A stretch of DNA of 55,265 bases from an uncultured beta proteobacterium (GCA_903822435.1 CAIJPE010000183.1:1-55265), one strand, 5' to 3'; numbered from the stretch's first letter, positions 8,229 through 17,355 are shown. Notes: generated by a model from the letters alone, not told the origin. Program-made: numbers and translations.

Positions 8229-9017
8229 ATGGAACAAGCCCGACTGCCGGCCGCGCAAGCCCCGCTGGCCTCCCGCAAGATCACCTGGATGGATGTGCAT
8301 GCCGAGTTCGCGTCGCATGCCGACAACTGGGTCTTCATCGCCCCGGCTCTGGCGATCGCCGCCGGCCTGCTGCTCACCGGCCCCGGTTGGCATGATGCCC
8401 TGTGGCTCGCCTGCGGCGTGCTGGTCTTCATCCCGCAGGAGTACCTGACCCATGTGCACGTGCTCCATGCGCGGCAGCCCCGCGGCCGGCATGCCTACCG
8501 CTGGATGTACCGCCTGCACTACGGCCACCACGACCTGCCGCGCCGGCACGACCTGATGTACATGCCGTTGTGGCTGACCCTGCCGATGCTGGCGGCCAAC
8601 GTGGCGCTGCTGTGGGCGTTGACACCGCAGGCGCGTGCCTTCTGGGCGGCCTTCTGCGGCGCCTTGATCGGCTACATCGTGTTCGAGTGGTCGCATCTGC
8701 TGTGCCATGTGCCCTTCGTGCCGCGCAGCCGCATCTGGCGCCACGTGCGCGCGCAGCACCTGCTGCATCACCATGCCAGCGAACGGCATGGTTATGCGGT
8801 GGCGCCGTGGACCCTGTGGATGGATCACCTGATGGGCACGGCGGCCCCCCGCGACGCCACGGTGCGCACGCTCTCGAGCCGGGCGCTCGGGCTGGCCGTC
8901 GACCACCCCTGGCTGCTCGAAGAGCGCGCCTTCCACGCCCGCGGCAGCAACGGCAGCCGCAGCGCCTCGCGCCTGTGGCTGAGGGCCGGCCTGCCCCCGT
9001 CCAAGGAGTCCCCGTGA
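8229..9017 (+). CDS. Fatty acid hydroxylase/sterol desaturase family membrane protein
   Basis: The 262-residue integral membrane protein has the histidine boxes of the fatty acid hydroxylase superfamily: EYLTHVHVLH, RLHYGHHDLP, EWSHLLCHV and AQHLLHHHASERHGY. The last is followed by PWTLWMDHLMGT, a common C-terminal family motif. These histidines bind a nonheme diiron centre that hydroxylates or desaturates acyl chains. The ATG at 8229 is used. A TTG at 8211 that overlaps the previous stop (TTGA) would add six residues. The stop overlaps the GTG of the desaturase gene by 4 bases. In the pathway it would hydroxylate the acyl chain or head group; the substrate is inferred from context only. Confidence 0.8.
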   Translation: MEQARLPAAQAPLASRKITWMDVHAEFASHADNWVFIAPALAIAAGLLLTGPGWHDALWLACGVLVFIPQEYLTHVHVLHARQPRGRHAYRWMYRLHYGHHDLPRRHDLMYMPLWLTLPMLAANVALLWALTPQARAFWAAFCGALIGYIVFEWSHLLCHVPFVPRSRIWRHVRAQHLLHHHASERHGYAVAPWTLWMDHLMGTAAPRDATVRTLSSRALGLAVDHPWLLEERAFHARGSNGSRSASRLWLRAGLPPSKESP

Positions 9018-9973
9018 GCGCGGTGCCGTCCGGCCCCACGGCCCGCCACCATTCACGGGCGGCGCTGGCCCTTTCCGCTGCGCACGCCGAGCGCCTGGAG
9101 CAGCTGTGCAAGCCCGACGGCCGGGTCTTCCTCGGCCTGGCGGCGCTGTACCTGGCGGCCTGGGCTGCCGGCGTGGCGCTGGCGGCGGTGGTGCAGGCGC
9201 CGCTCGCGTTGCTGCTGGTCAGTGCTTTCCTGGGCAGCCAGCTGCATGCGCTGACCGTGCTGCAGCACGACTGCGGCCACCGCAGCGCCTTCCGTTCGGC
9301 GTCGGCCAACCTGTGGTTCGGGCGGCTGCTGGCGGTTTTCGTCTACATGCCGTTCACCACCTTCACCGAATTGCACCGGCGCCATCACGGCTTCCTGGGC
9401 GAGGCCGACGGCGATCCCGATGAGTGGTTCTACGAGGGCGGCAAGTCCTGGCTCTACCTGCGCGAGTGCCTGTTCATGCCGCGCTTCATCGTGCTGTCGC
9501 TGACGCGGCTGCCGGCCGGCGACGTGCGCCGCCGCGTATGGGCCGAGCTCGGCGCTCACACGGCCGTGCATGCGGCGGTGGTGGCCGGCCTGCTGTTGCT
9601 GGGGCAGACGCAGTTGCTGGTCTGGGGCTGGGCGCTGCCGCTGTTGTGGCTGGCCTGCGTCTTCAACCCGATCTCCCGTGGCTTCGAGCACCAGCCGATG
9701 GCCGAGCTGCCGGCGGGTGACCCGGCCCGGCGCGACCTGCGCCACAACACGGTGACCGTCAGCAGCCGCCTGGTGGGGGTGCTGTGGGCCAACATCGGTT
9801 TCCACGTGGAGCACCACATGTATCCCCGCGTGCCCTTCTATCGCCTGCCCGCCCTGCACGCGCTGTTCGACGGCAAGGCCTATCGAGTGGCCCTGTATCC
9901 GCTGGGTCCCGTGGCCCAGCGCCGCGCGCGGATGCTGCATGTCGGCACCCGTCTGACCAAGGAACAACCATGA
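9014..9973 (+). CDS. Membrane fatty acid desaturase
   Basis: The 319-residue protein has the three histidine boxes of type 1 membrane desaturases: HDCGH from H85, HRRHH from H121 and HVEHH from H264. Membrane pairs lie at about residues 40-80 and 190-225. The GTG start overlaps the previous stop and the stop overlaps the next ATG (ATGA), so it sits in a tightly coupled chain of genes. It should introduce a double bond into an acyl chain. Tambjamine clusters also contain a desaturase (TamP) beside the acyl reductase-transaminase. That parallel supports, but does not prove, that the chain of a fatty amine is modified here. Confidence 0.85.
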   Translation: MSAVPSGPTARHHSRAALALSAAHAERLEQLCKPDGRVFLGLAALYLAAWAAGVALAAVVQAPLALLLVSAFLGSQLHALTVLQHDCGHRSAFRSASANLWFGRLLAVFVYMPFTTFTELHRRHHGFLGEADGDPDEWFYEGGKSWLYLRECLFMPRFIVLSLTRLPAGDVRRRVWAELGAHTAVHAAVVAGLLLLGQTQLLVWGWALPLLWLACVFNPISRGFEHQPMAELPAGDPARRDLRHNTVTVSSRLVGVLWANIGFHVEHHMYPRVPFYRLPALHALFDGKAYRVALYPLGPVAQRRARMLHVGTRLTKEQP

Positions 9974-12900
9974 ACGCTTACATCCAATGGGTGCTGCGCC
10001 GCCGCATCGCGGTCATCGTCGCCACGCTGCTGGCCACGGCCGTGCTGGCAGGCTTTGCGGCCGGCTTGAAGATCGTCATCGACCCCGTGACGATGGCACC
10101 GCAGGACCACCCCTACGTGCAGGCCACGAACCGCATCGACCAGAAGTTCGGCTCCAAGTACATGATGGTCATCGGCGTGACGCCCACGCAGGGCGATGTG
10201 TTCAGCCCGGGCGTGCTGGCGTCGGTGCAGCGCATGACCCGGGGCCTGCAGGCGACCCCCGGCGTGGTGCGGGCCACCTTGGTCAGCCTGGCCGCACCCC
10301 AGGCCAAGGCCATTGGCGGCACGGGCGACAGTTTCGAGGCCCGCCCGCTTCTGGGCACTTTGCCGGTCACGGAAGCCGACCGTGCCGCGCTGAAGGCCGC
10401 CATCCAGGCCAACCCGATCTACCTCGGCGCTGCGGTATCACCCGACTTCCGCACGGCGGCCATCCTGGTCGAACTGAAGGAACGCTCGGACGGCTTCCGC
10501 AAGATGGTCGAGCCGGTGCAGCGCATCATCGATGCCGAGGCGCGCGAGGGCCTGGTCATTCGCACCTCGGGCAGCCCCGTCTACATGGCGACCACCGAAC
10601 GCTATGCCGACCGCATGCTGTGGCTCTTTCCCGTGGCACTGCTGGTCATCGGGCTGCTGCATTACGAAGCCTTCCGCACGCGGCAGGGCTTCGTGCTGCC
10701 GCTGGTCACGGCGCTGATGGCCGTGCTGTGGGGCCTGGGTGCGATGGGCCTGCTGCACCAGCCGCTGGACATCTTCAACTCGCCCACGCCCATCCTGATC
10801 CTGGCCGTGGCCGCAGGCCATGCGGTGCAACTGCTCAAGCGCTATTACGAGGCGTACGAAGCCTTGCGCCGTGAAGGCAAACTCAGTCCCGAGCAGGCCA
10901 ACCGCGAGGCGGTGGTGCGCTCGGTGGTGGGGGTGGGGCCGGTGATGATCATCGCCGGCGGCGTGGCGGCACTGGGCTTCCTCTCGCTGATGGTGTTCGA
11001 GATCGCCACCATCCGCACCTTCGGCCTGTTCACCGGCATCGGCATCCTCAGCGCCGTGGTGCTGGAGATGACCTTCATCCCGGCCGTGCGGTCGCTGCTG
11101 GCCCCGCCCAGGGACATGGCGCCCCGGCCCGATGCCGCACCGCGCATCTGGGACCGCGTGCCCCATGCCATTGCCGGCGCGGTGCTGAACCCGGCGCGCC
11201 GCCGCCGCCTGCTGGCCGGGCTGGGTGCCTTCGCTGCGCTGTGCCTGGCCGGGGCCGCCAGCGTGCAAGTCAACAGCGACAGCAAGACCTTCTTCGCCGA
11301 TTTCCTGCCGCTTCAGCACGACGACGATTTCCTCAACCGCAGCCTGGGCGGCACCAATCCGCTGTACATCATGGTCGAGGGCACTGCCGCCGACGCCATG
11401 AAGGCGCCCGAGGTCCTGAGGGCCGTCCAGGGCCTGCAGCGTTACGCCGAAAGCCTGCCCAACGTGGGCAAGACGACCTCCATCGTCGACTACCTGAAGC
11501 GAATGAACAGGGCCATGCACGGCGAAGACCCGGCCTTCGACACCTTGCCGCAAAGCCGCGAACTCATTTCGCAGTACCTGCTGCTGTACTCGATGAGCGG
11601 CGAGCCGGGCGATTTCGACGCCTATATCGACAACGACTTCAAGACGCTCAAGATCACGCTGCTGCTCAAGAACGGCGGCAGCGCGCAGGTCCGCACCCTG
11701 CTGGACAAGCTGCAGGCCCGCGCCCGCACGGCCTTCGGCCCGGGGGTGGTGGTGAGCTTCGGCGGCGAGGCCGCGCAGACCATCGCGCTGAGCGACACAC
11801 TGATCAGGGGCAAGCTGTTGAACATCGCGCAGATGGCGCTGGCGGTGTTTGCCATCTCGGCACTGGTCTTCCGCTCGCTGGTGGCGGGCGTGATCGTGCT
11901 GGCGCCGTTGGCGATGGCGGTCCTGGCCGTGTTCGGCGTGATGGGCGGCCTGGGCATCCCGATGAACGTGCCCAATTCGCTCATCTCGGCCATGGCCGTG
12001 GGCATCGGCGCCGACTATGCGATCTACCTGCTCTACCGCATGCGCGAACTCGCCCGTCAGGGATACGACCTGGAGCAGGTCGTGCGCCAGTCGCTGGCCA
12101 CGGCCGGCAAGGCGGCGCTCTTCGTGGCCACTGCGGTGGCTGGCGGGTACGGCGTCCTGGCGCTGTCGGTGGGCTACAACGTGCACTTGTGGCTGTCGCT
12201 GTTCATCGTGCTGGCGATGGTGGTGAGCGTGTTCACGGCCCTGCTGCTGGTGCCCAGCCTCGTCATGGTCTGGCAGCCGGCCTTCGTGCTGCGCAGCCCC
12301 GCCCGCGGCGGCATGTCCTGGCGGCTGCTGGCGCTGCTGACGCTGGGCTCGGCGTTCGGGCTGGCCGCACCGCGCCTGGTGCACGCCCAGGCAGCACCCG
12401 ACACGGCGCTGGCCATCATGCAGAAGAACGCCGCAGCCACCAAGGTGCGCGATTCGGTCAGCAATGCCACCTTCACCCTCATCGGCAGGGACGGCGCCAC
12501 GCGGGTGCGGCAGACCACCGGGTCCACCCGGCTGCAGGATGGCAGCGACGACAACATGCGCCTGGTGCGTTTCCAGTCGCCGGCCGACATCAAGGGCACC
12601 TCGATCCTGCTCGTCGAACATGCGCAGGCCGACGACGACATGTGGCTGTACCTGCCCGCGCTGGGCAAGGTGCGGCGTCTGTCGGCCGCCAACAAGAAGG
12701 ACGGCTTCGTGGGCACCGACTTCAGCTATGCCGACGTGATCGGCTACAAGCCGGAGCAGTGGACGCACCGGATCACGGGAGAGGAGACTCTGGACGGCAC
12801 GCCCTGCGTGGTGGTGGAGTCGCTGCCCGCCGACGACACCGTGCGCCAGAACACGGGCTACGGCAAGCGCGTGAGCTGGATCGGAAAGACCCATTTCGTG

Positions 12901-13119
12901 GCCTTGCGCATCGATATCTGGGATGCCTCGATGCAACCCCTCAAGCGCATCAAGGCCGCCGACATCCAGGCCGTGGGCTCCAACAAGCGCTGGCAGGCCA
13001 TGCGCACCGACGCCGAGAACCTGCAGACCGGCCACCGCACGCAGATCGTCTTCGAAGGCTTCGAGGCCGACCGCAAGCTGGCGGCGAACCTGTTCACGCC
13101 CAAGGAGCTCGAGCGTTGA
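9970..13119 (+). CDS. RND/MMPL-family transporter fused to a LolA-like outer membrane lipoprotein-sorting domain
   Basis: This 1049-residue protein has two parts. Residues 1 to about 780 form an RND/MMPL (HpnN-like) transporter: one N-terminal membrane helix, a periplasmic loop, a five-helix bundle, a second loop and a second bundle with GIGADYAIYLLYRMREL. From M782, MSWRLLALLTLGSAFGL reads like a signal peptide ending near VHAQA. It is followed by a LolA-like domain (FTLIGRDG, FQSPADIKGTSILL, MWLYLPALGKVRRL, FVGTDFSYADV, GKRVSWIG) of the family annotated as outer membrane lipoprotein-sorting protein. The fusion would place a lipid-binding domain in the periplasm on an extra, thirteenth membrane helix. 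Start ATGA overlaps the desaturase stop, and the stop TGATG overlaps the next start. The likely role is lipid export from the inner membrane. Confidence 0.85.
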   Translation: MNAYIQWVLRRRIAVIVATLLATAVLAGFAAGLKIVIDPVTMAPQDHPYVQATNRIDQKFGSKYMMVIGVTPTQGDVFSPGVLASVQRMTRGLQATPGVVRATLVSLAAPQAKAIGGTGDSFEARPLLGTLPVTEADRAALKAAIQANPIYLGAAVSPDFRTAAILVELKERSDGFRKMVEPVQRIIDAEAREGLVIRTSGSPVYMATTERYADRMLWLFPVALLVIGLLHYEAFRTRQGFVLPLVTALMAVLWGLGAMGLLHQPLDIFNSPTPILILAVAAGHAVQLLKRYYEAYEALRREGKLSPEQANREAVVRSVVGVGPVMIIAGGVAALGFLSLMVFEIATIRTFGLFTGIGILSAVVLEMTFIPAVRSLLAPPRDMAPRPDAAPRIWDRVPHAIAGAVLNPARRRRLLAGLGAFAALCLAGAASVQVNSDSKTFFADFLPLQHDDDFLNRSLGGTNPLYIMVEGTAADAMKAPEVLRAVQGLQRYAESLPNVGKTTSIVDYLKRMNRAMHGEDPAFDTLPQSRELISQYLLLYSMSGEPGDFDAYIDNDFKTLKITLLLKNGGSAQVRTLLDKLQARARTAFGPGVVVSFGGEAAQTIALSDTLIRGKLLNIAQMALAVFAISALVFRSLVAGVIVLAPLAMAVLAVFGVMGGLGIPMNVPNSLISAMAVGIGADYAIYLLYRMRELARQGYDLEQVVRQSLATAGKAALFVATAVAGGYGVLALSVGYNVHLWLSLFIVLAMVVSVFTALLLVPSLVMVWQPAFVLRSPARGGMSWRLLALLTLGSAFGLAAPRLVHAQAAPDTALAIMQKNAAATKVRDSVSNATFTLIGRDGATRVRQTTGSTRLQDGSDDNMRLVRFQSPADIKGTSILLVEHAQADDDMWLYLPALGKVRRLSAANKKDGFVGTDFSYADVIGYKPEQWTHRITGEETLDGTPCVVVESLPADDTVRQNTGYGKRVSWIGKTHFVALRIDIWDASMQPLKRIKAADIQAVGSNKRWQAMRTDAENLQTGHRTQIVFEGFEADRKLAANLFTPKELER

Positions 13120-14369
13120 TGCGCCTGCCGCTCGCGGCACTGTCGGCCCTGGCGGCATGCCTGGCCTGGGCGCCGGGCTTCCATGCAGACGCCGCCGAGG
13201 CGCTGGATGCGACGGTCTCACTGCGCGGCGATGCCTGGAGCGGCTCTCGCCGGCTGGACGACGCGGGCGCGACCGCGCGCGCCAGCGCCTGGGGCCACGC
13301 GCGGCTGGGGCTGGGCGCGGCCGGCAAGGTGGTGGCCGACGGCTGGCTGGCGGCGGAATCCGGTGCCGACGCACCCGCTGCCTGCTGCCGCACCCGTGAG
13401 CTGTACTGGCAGGCCAGCCAGGGGCCGTGGGACTGGAAGGTGGGCCGCCAGCTCATCGTGTGGGGCCGTGCCGACGGCTGGAACCCCACCGACAACCTGA
13501 GCCCGCGCGACTTCACGCTGCGGGCCGCTGACGACAACGACCAGCGCCGCGGCAACGACGCCGTGCAACTGGGTCTGGACACGGGTGCCGGCACCCTGAC
13601 GGCCTTGTGGTTCGCGCACGGGGCCAGCCATACCCTGCCGCTGGAGGCGATGCCGCAGGCAGTCTACCTGGTGGTAGCAGCACCCCGTGCGCCGCAATGG
13701 GCCTTGAAGTTCGACATGGCGGGCGATGGCATCGACGGCTCCGTGTCGTATTTCCAGGGGCATGATCCGATGCCGGACCTCAGCGTGGCAGGCGTCGGGC
13801 CGGAAGGGGTCGGCGTGGCCGTGCGCAACAACCCGCTGCGCGTGCTCGGCGCCGACGTGAGCCTGAGCCGCGGCCCGGTGGTCTGGCGCGCCGAGGCTGC
13901 CCTGATGCACGGCGACAGCGCGGGGCCTGACGACTTCACCCGAAAGAAGCCGCGGGAGTGGCTGGTGGCGGGCGCGGAGTTTCCGCTGGCCGGTGCCCTC
14001 ACCCTGGGGTTGCAGGCCACCCTGCAGCGCGTGCAAGGCTATCGCAGCCCCGACGCGCTGGCCAACCCGGTCGAGCGCGAGATCGCCTGGCGACAGGCCG
14101 CCGTGTCCAACCAGACCGGCGCCACGCAGGCAGGGGTGGTGTGGCGGCTGGCTGGGCGGTGGCTGAACGACACCTTGCTGGCCGAAGCCAACGGCGTGGT
14201 CCTGGACCGCCCGGCCAGCAGCCTGTGGCGCACGCGGATCACCTATGCCGTGGACGACCGGCTGCAGTGGCGTGCCGGCACCGACCACTTTCGCGGCCCG
14301 GCCCACAGCCTGTGGGGGCAGCTGCGCCGCAACGACGTGGCCTTCGTGGAACTGCGGGCCGGGTTCTGA
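13119..14369 (+). CDS. DUF1302-like outer membrane beta-barrel protein
   Basis: The 416-residue protein begins with a signal peptide (ALSALAACLAWAPGFHADA) and ends in phenylalanine (ELRAGF), as outer membrane barrels do. WKVGRQLIVWGRADGWNPTD and LSPRDFTL match DUF1302/alginate-export-like porins that often sit beside RND transporters. Its start overlaps the stop of the RND-LolA fusion in TGATG, so the three envelope compartments are covered by two adjacent coupled genes. I infer the outer membrane exit or docking site for the operon's lipid. An adjacent cysteine pair lies around residue 88. This is the last gene of the operon and it converges on nusB with only 18 bases between; no U-rich terminator is visible. 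Confidence 0.75.
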   Translation: MRLPLAALSALAACLAWAPGFHADAAEALDATVSLRGDAWSGSRRLDDAGATARASAWGHARLGLGAAGKVVADGWLAAESGADAPAACCRTRELYWQASQGPWDWKVGRQLIVWGRADGWNPTDNLSPRDFTLRAADDNDQRRGNDAVQLGLDTGAGTLTALWFAHGASHTLPLEAMPQAVYLVVAAPRAPQWALKFDMAGDGIDGSVSYFQGHDPMPDLSVAGVGPEGVGVAVRNNPLRVLGADVSLSRGPVVWRAEAALMHGDSAGPDDFTRKKPREWLVAGAEFPLAGALTLGLQATLQRVQGYRSPDALANPVEREIAWRQAAVSNQTGATQAGVVWRLAGRWLNDTLLAEANGVVLDRPASSLWRTRITYAVDDRLQWRAGTDHFRGPAHSLWGQLRRNDVAFVELRAGF

Positions 14370-14387
14370 GGGCCCGGCAGCCGCCGG

Positions 14388-14927
14388 TCATCCAGCCGTG
14401 CGGGGTTCGCGCTGCGTGCGCGCTTCGTGGGGACGCAATTCGCCGGCGCACTGGTCGAGCACGCCGTTGACGTACTTGTGGCCGTCGGTGCCGCCGAAGG
14501 ACTTGGCCAGTTCCACCGCTTCGTTGATGGCCACGCGGTAGGGGATCTCCACGCAGTGCATCAGCTCATAGGCGCCGATCATCAGGATGGCGTGCTCCAC
14601 CGGCGAGAGCAGGCTCGTCTTGCGGTCCACGTGGCGGGCCAGCACGGCGTCCAGATCGGCGGCCTGCTCGATGCAGCCATGCAGCAACGCGTCGAAGTGG
14701 ACCCGGTCGGCCTTGTCGAATCCGTCCATGTCGCGGATGGTCATCAGCACGGCGGCGGGCTCGCCGCCTGCCAGCAGCCATTGGTACAGGCCCTGCATCG
14801 CCAGTTCGCGCGAACGGCGGCGGGCGGACTTGGGCGGCGCACGCCGCTTGGCCGGGATGGGCTTGGCCGCGCCGGCGTCCGCCAGCACGGTGTGCTCGTC
14901 GGCCGGGTGTTCGGGCGCGGGGTTCAC
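14388..14927 (-). CDS. nusB: Transcription antitermination factor NusB
   Basis: The 179-residue protein has the all-helical NusB fold pattern: [17 protein letters not shown] near the start, and [35 protein letters not shown] and KYVNGVLD at the C-terminal half. NusB binds boxA RNA with NusE (S10) in antitermination complexes at rRNA operons. A Pro/Ala/Lys-rich extension of about 35 residues precedes the core. The ATG overlaps the ribH stop by 4 bases, the classic ribH-nusB coupling in proteobacteria. Confidence 0.95.
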   Translation of the reverse strand: MNPAPEHPADEHTVLADAGAAKPIPAKRRAPPKSARRRSRELAMQGLYQWLLAGGEPAAVLMTIRDMDGFDKADRVHFDALLHGCIEQAADLDAVLARHVDRKTSLLSPVEHAILMIGAYELMHCVEIPYRVAINEAVELAKSFGGTDGHKYVNGVLDQCAGELRPHEARTQREPRTAG

Positions 14928-15388
14928 GTGAGATCTTCCATCAAGTTGGCCATCTCGACCGCCACGCGGGCCGCGTCGCGTCCCTTTTCTTCGGCACGCT
15001 CCCAGGCCTGCGCCTCGGTCTCCACCGTGAGGATGGCATTGGCCACCGGCACCGAGTGGTCCAGCGACACGCGCATGATTCCTGCGCCGCTTTCGTTGGC
15101 CACCAATTCGAAGTGGTAGGTCTCACCGCGGATGATGCAGCCCAGCGCGATGAGCGCGTCGTAGTCGCCCGATTCGGCCAGGGCCTTCAGCGCCACGGGC
15201 ACTTCCAGGGCCCCCGGCACCGTGACGTGCCGGATGTCCCCTTCTTCGACGTCCAGGCGGTCGAGTTCGGCCAGGCAGGCCTCGGCCAGCTTGTCGGTCA
15301 GGGCTTCGTTGAAGCGCGAGCGCACGATGCCGATACGCAAGCCTTCGCCAGCCAGTTCCCCAGCGCTGCCTTTGTCGGCGTCTTTCAT
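14924..15388 (-). CDS. ribH: 6,7-dimethyl-8-ribityllumazine synthase
   Basis: This 154-residue protein is lumazine synthase. It condenses 5-amino-6-ribitylaminouracil with 3,4-dihydroxybutanone phosphate in the penultimate riboflavin step. Family marks are [38 protein letters not shown] and the catalytic-histidine region [14 protein letters not shown]. It normally forms 60-mers or pentamers. Its start overlaps the ribB stop by 4 bases and its stop overlaps nusB by 4 bases. The product of RibH is the substrate of riboflavin synthase, whose gene is not in this cluster. Confidence 0.95.
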   Translation of the reverse strand: MKDADKGSAGELAGEGLRIGIVRSRFNEALTDKLAEACLAELDRLDVEEGDIRHVTVPGALEVPVALKALAESGDYDALIALGCIIRGETYHFELVANESGAGIMRVSLDHSVPVANAILTVETEAQAWERAEEKGRDAARVAVEMANLMEDLT

Positions 15389-16509
15389 GATGCAGTCTCT
15401 TTCTGGCCGGGGGCGGCCGTGAATCCGGTGATCTCGAGCCCGTAGCCGGCCATGCTGGGCATGCGCCGGGGGCTGCCCAGCAGTTGCATGCGCCGCACCC
15501 CGACGTGCTTGAGGATCTGGGCACCCACGCCATAGGTGCGAAGGTCCATCGGGGGGTGCGCCTGCGGCGGCGGGACGTACCGATCGTTCCGTGGGGCCAG
15601 CCACGGCAACAACGCCGACGCTTGTCCGGTGCAATTCAGCAGTACCGCCACGCCGCAGGGCCCGCTGTGCAGGTGGGATAGCGCTGCGCCCAGCGGCCAG
15701 GCGTGCCGGCCGTTGTCCACCTCCAGCAGGTCCAGCACCGTGAAGGGCTCGTGCACACGCACGGGCACCACGTCGCCGGATTGCCATTGGCCGTGTACCA
15801 GCGCCAGGTGCAGGCCCGCGCCCGGGTCGGTGAAAGCCACGCACTCGAAGGCACCGGCCGGTGTCTGGAGGCGGCGGCTGCCGATGCGCTCGATCAGGGT
15901 CTCGTTGCGGCTGCGGTGGCCGATGAGGTCGGCGATGGTGCCGATCAAGAGGCCGTGTTCACGTGCGAAGACCTGCAGGTCCGGCAGGCGGGCCATCGTG
16001 CCGTCGTCCTTCATGATTTCGCAAATCACGGCCGCGGGCGTCAGGCCGGCCATGCCGGCCAGGTCGCAGCCGGCTTCGGTGTGGCCGGCTCGCATGAGCA
16101 CCCCGCCGGGCTGGGCCTGGAGCGGAAAGATGTGGCCGGGCTGGACGAGATCCGAAGGCCTGGCGTCCCGGGCGACGGCCGCCTGGACCGTCCTGGCTCG
16201 GTCGGCGGCCGAAATGCCGGTGGTCACGCCGGTGGCGGCTTCGATGGAAACGGTGAAGGCGGTGCCGTGCTGCGTTCCATTGCGGGCCACCATGGGCGGC
16301 AGGTGCAATTGCTCACAGCGCTCCCGGGTGAGGGTCAGGCAGATCAGGCCACGCGCATGGCGCGCCATGAAGTTGATGCCTTCGGCCGAGACATGGTCGG
16401 CTGCCAGCACCAGGTCGCCTTCGTTTTCCCGGTCTTCCTCGTCCACGAGGATCACCATGCGGCCAGCGGCGAGTTCGGCGACCAGCTCTGGAACAGGGGC
16501 GATCGACAT
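15385..16509 (-). CDS. ribB: 3,4-dihydroxy-2-butanone-4-phosphate synthase with degenerate GTP cyclohydrolase II-like tail
   Basis: The 374-residue protein has an intact DHBP synthase domain at residues 1 to about 205 ([44 protein letters not shown]). A C-terminal domain related to GTP cyclohydrolase II covers about residues 206-374 and lacks the zinc cysteines (no CDCG motif) and the catalytic GHEGR-type stretch. It keeps only the family tail ([26 protein letters not shown]). This is the RibBX type known from proteobacteria, in which RibA activity must come from another gene. The start fits the family exactly (MSIAPVPEL), yet no Shine-Dalgarno site precedes it. Confidence 0.92.
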   Translation of the reverse strand: MSIAPVPELVAELAAGRMVILVDEEDRENEGDLVLAADHVSAEGINFMARHARGLICLTLTRERCEQLHLPPMVARNGTQHGTAFTVSIEAATGVTTGISAADRARTVQAAVARDARPSDLVQPGHIFPLQAQPGGVLMRAGHTEAGCDLAGMAGLTPAAVICEIMKDDGTMARLPDLQVFAREHGLLIGTIADLIGHRSRNETLIERIGSRRLQTPAGAFECVAFTDPGAGLHLALVHGQWQSGDVVPVRVHEPFTVLDLLEVDNGRHAWPLGAALSHLHSGPCGVAVLLNCTGQASALLPWLAPRNDRYVPPPQAHPPMDLRTYGVGAQILKHVGVRRMQLLGSPRRMPSMAGYGLEITGFTAAPGQKETAS

Positions 16510-16515
16510 GGCGGG

Positions 16516-16521
16516 ATTGTA
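16516..16521 (-). promoter_or_regulatory. Candidate -10 box placing a transcription start at the ribB ATG
   Basis: On the minus strand TACAAT ends 6 bases before the ribB start codon, so a transcript from it would begin at or next to the A of the ATG. No matching -35 element is visible, so this is weak. It follows a terminator that should stop transcription from the gene upstream, which makes a local promoter needed. Confidence 0.3.
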
Positions 16522-16551
16522 GGTGGCCCGCGCGGGGCGCTCATGCCCCAG

Positions 16552-16590
16552 AAAAAAAGGGCGAGCCGCCCGAAGGCGCTCGCCCTTTTC
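16552..16590 (-). terminator. Rho-independent terminator of the PEP-CTERM gene, probably bidirectional
   Basis: An inverted repeat pairs AAAAGGGCGAGC (16555-16566) with GCTCGCCCTTTT (16578-16589), with a loop of about 11 bases. On the minus strand the stem is followed by a run of seven T residues, right after the stop of the gene ending at 16609. It separates that gene from ribB. Confidence 0.85.
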
Positions 16591-16608
16591 AGCAGACTTG
16601 GCGCCTGA

Positions 16609-17355
16609 TCAGGCGCGACGGGCCTTGCGGGCAGTCATGCCGGCGGCGAACAGGCCCAGGCCGACGAGGGCCAGGCTGGTCGGCTCAGGCACCGTGCCGC
16701 AGTTGACCGTGCAGACCTGGCTGATGTCACCGATGACCATGTCGTCGAAGCCGAAGAAGTCCACGCCGGCGCCGCTGGTGTTGCCGAAGGTGATCTGGGT
16801 GTAGGACTTGGCGGAATCGACGAAGCCCCAGAACAGCAGGGCGGCGTTGTTGCCGTTGATGGTGTTCTGCACCGTGTAGGTGGTGTGGGCGCCGGAGGTG
16901 TCCAGCAGATCGATCGTGATCTGGCCGTTGAAGTCACCCACGTCGGTGCCGTAGAAGCCGAAGGCCGAGATCGCGGTGGCGAAGTTCAGCACGAAGGCGC
17001 CGCCGACGTCCCACCACTTGCTGCCACCCGGGGTGGTGTTGAAGCGGCCGAAGGCGGTGGAGTTGTCGATCGCGCCGTCGCCCGACAGCGTGGCGCTCAG
17101 TGTGCTGCCGCCAGAGCCGGTGAAGTCCAGGGACAGGGGGGCAGCGGCACCGACCGCGAAGCCTTCGAAGCCCTGGCTGCTGACGCCGGACAGCGTAGAC
17201 AGGAACTGCGTGCGTGCAGTCAGCGGGGCGCCGGAAACCACACCCGCCGGGTTCTGGTTCTCACCGAAGTAGACGGTCGGGGCGGCATGGGCGGCCGTCG
17301 CAGCCATCAGGGACAAGACCGCGAGGCAGGCGGCGGACAGGGTGTTATTGATCAT
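16609..17355 (-). CDS. PEP-CTERM sorting domain protein of unknown function
   Basis: The 248-residue protein has a signal peptide (about residues 1-23, LAVLSLMAATAAHA) and ends in a PEP-CTERM signal: VPEPTSLALVGLGLFAAG followed by an Arg/Lys cluster. This is the substrate tag of exosortase EpsH/XrtA-type systems, so the protein should be exported, cleaved and anchored or released with exopolysaccharide. The middle looks like a jellyroll or lectin-like beta domain (FYGTDVGDFNGQITIDLLD, VDFFGFDDMVIGD). A good GGAG ribosome site precedes the ATG at 17355. It stands between ribD and ribB, where ribE is usual, with its own terminator. No exosortase gene is in the window. Confidence 0.88.
   Translation of the reverse strand: MINNTLSAACLAVLSLMAATAAHAAPTVYFGENQNPAGVVSGAPLTARTQFLSTLSGVSSQGFEGFAVGAAAPLSLDFTGSGGSTLSATLSGDGAIDNSTAFGRFNTTPGGSKWWDVGGAFVLNFATAISAFGFYGTDVGDFNGQITIDLLDTSGAHTTYTVQNTINGNNAALLFWGFVDSAKSYTQITFGNTSGAGVDFFGFDDMVIGDISQVCTVNCGTVPEPTSLALVGLGLFAAGMTARKARRA

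Noticed and set aside
10438..13374. 978-residue leftward frame opposite the RND-LolA gene
   Set aside because: High-GC antisense shadow; no family motif, while the other strand encodes a clear RND transporter.
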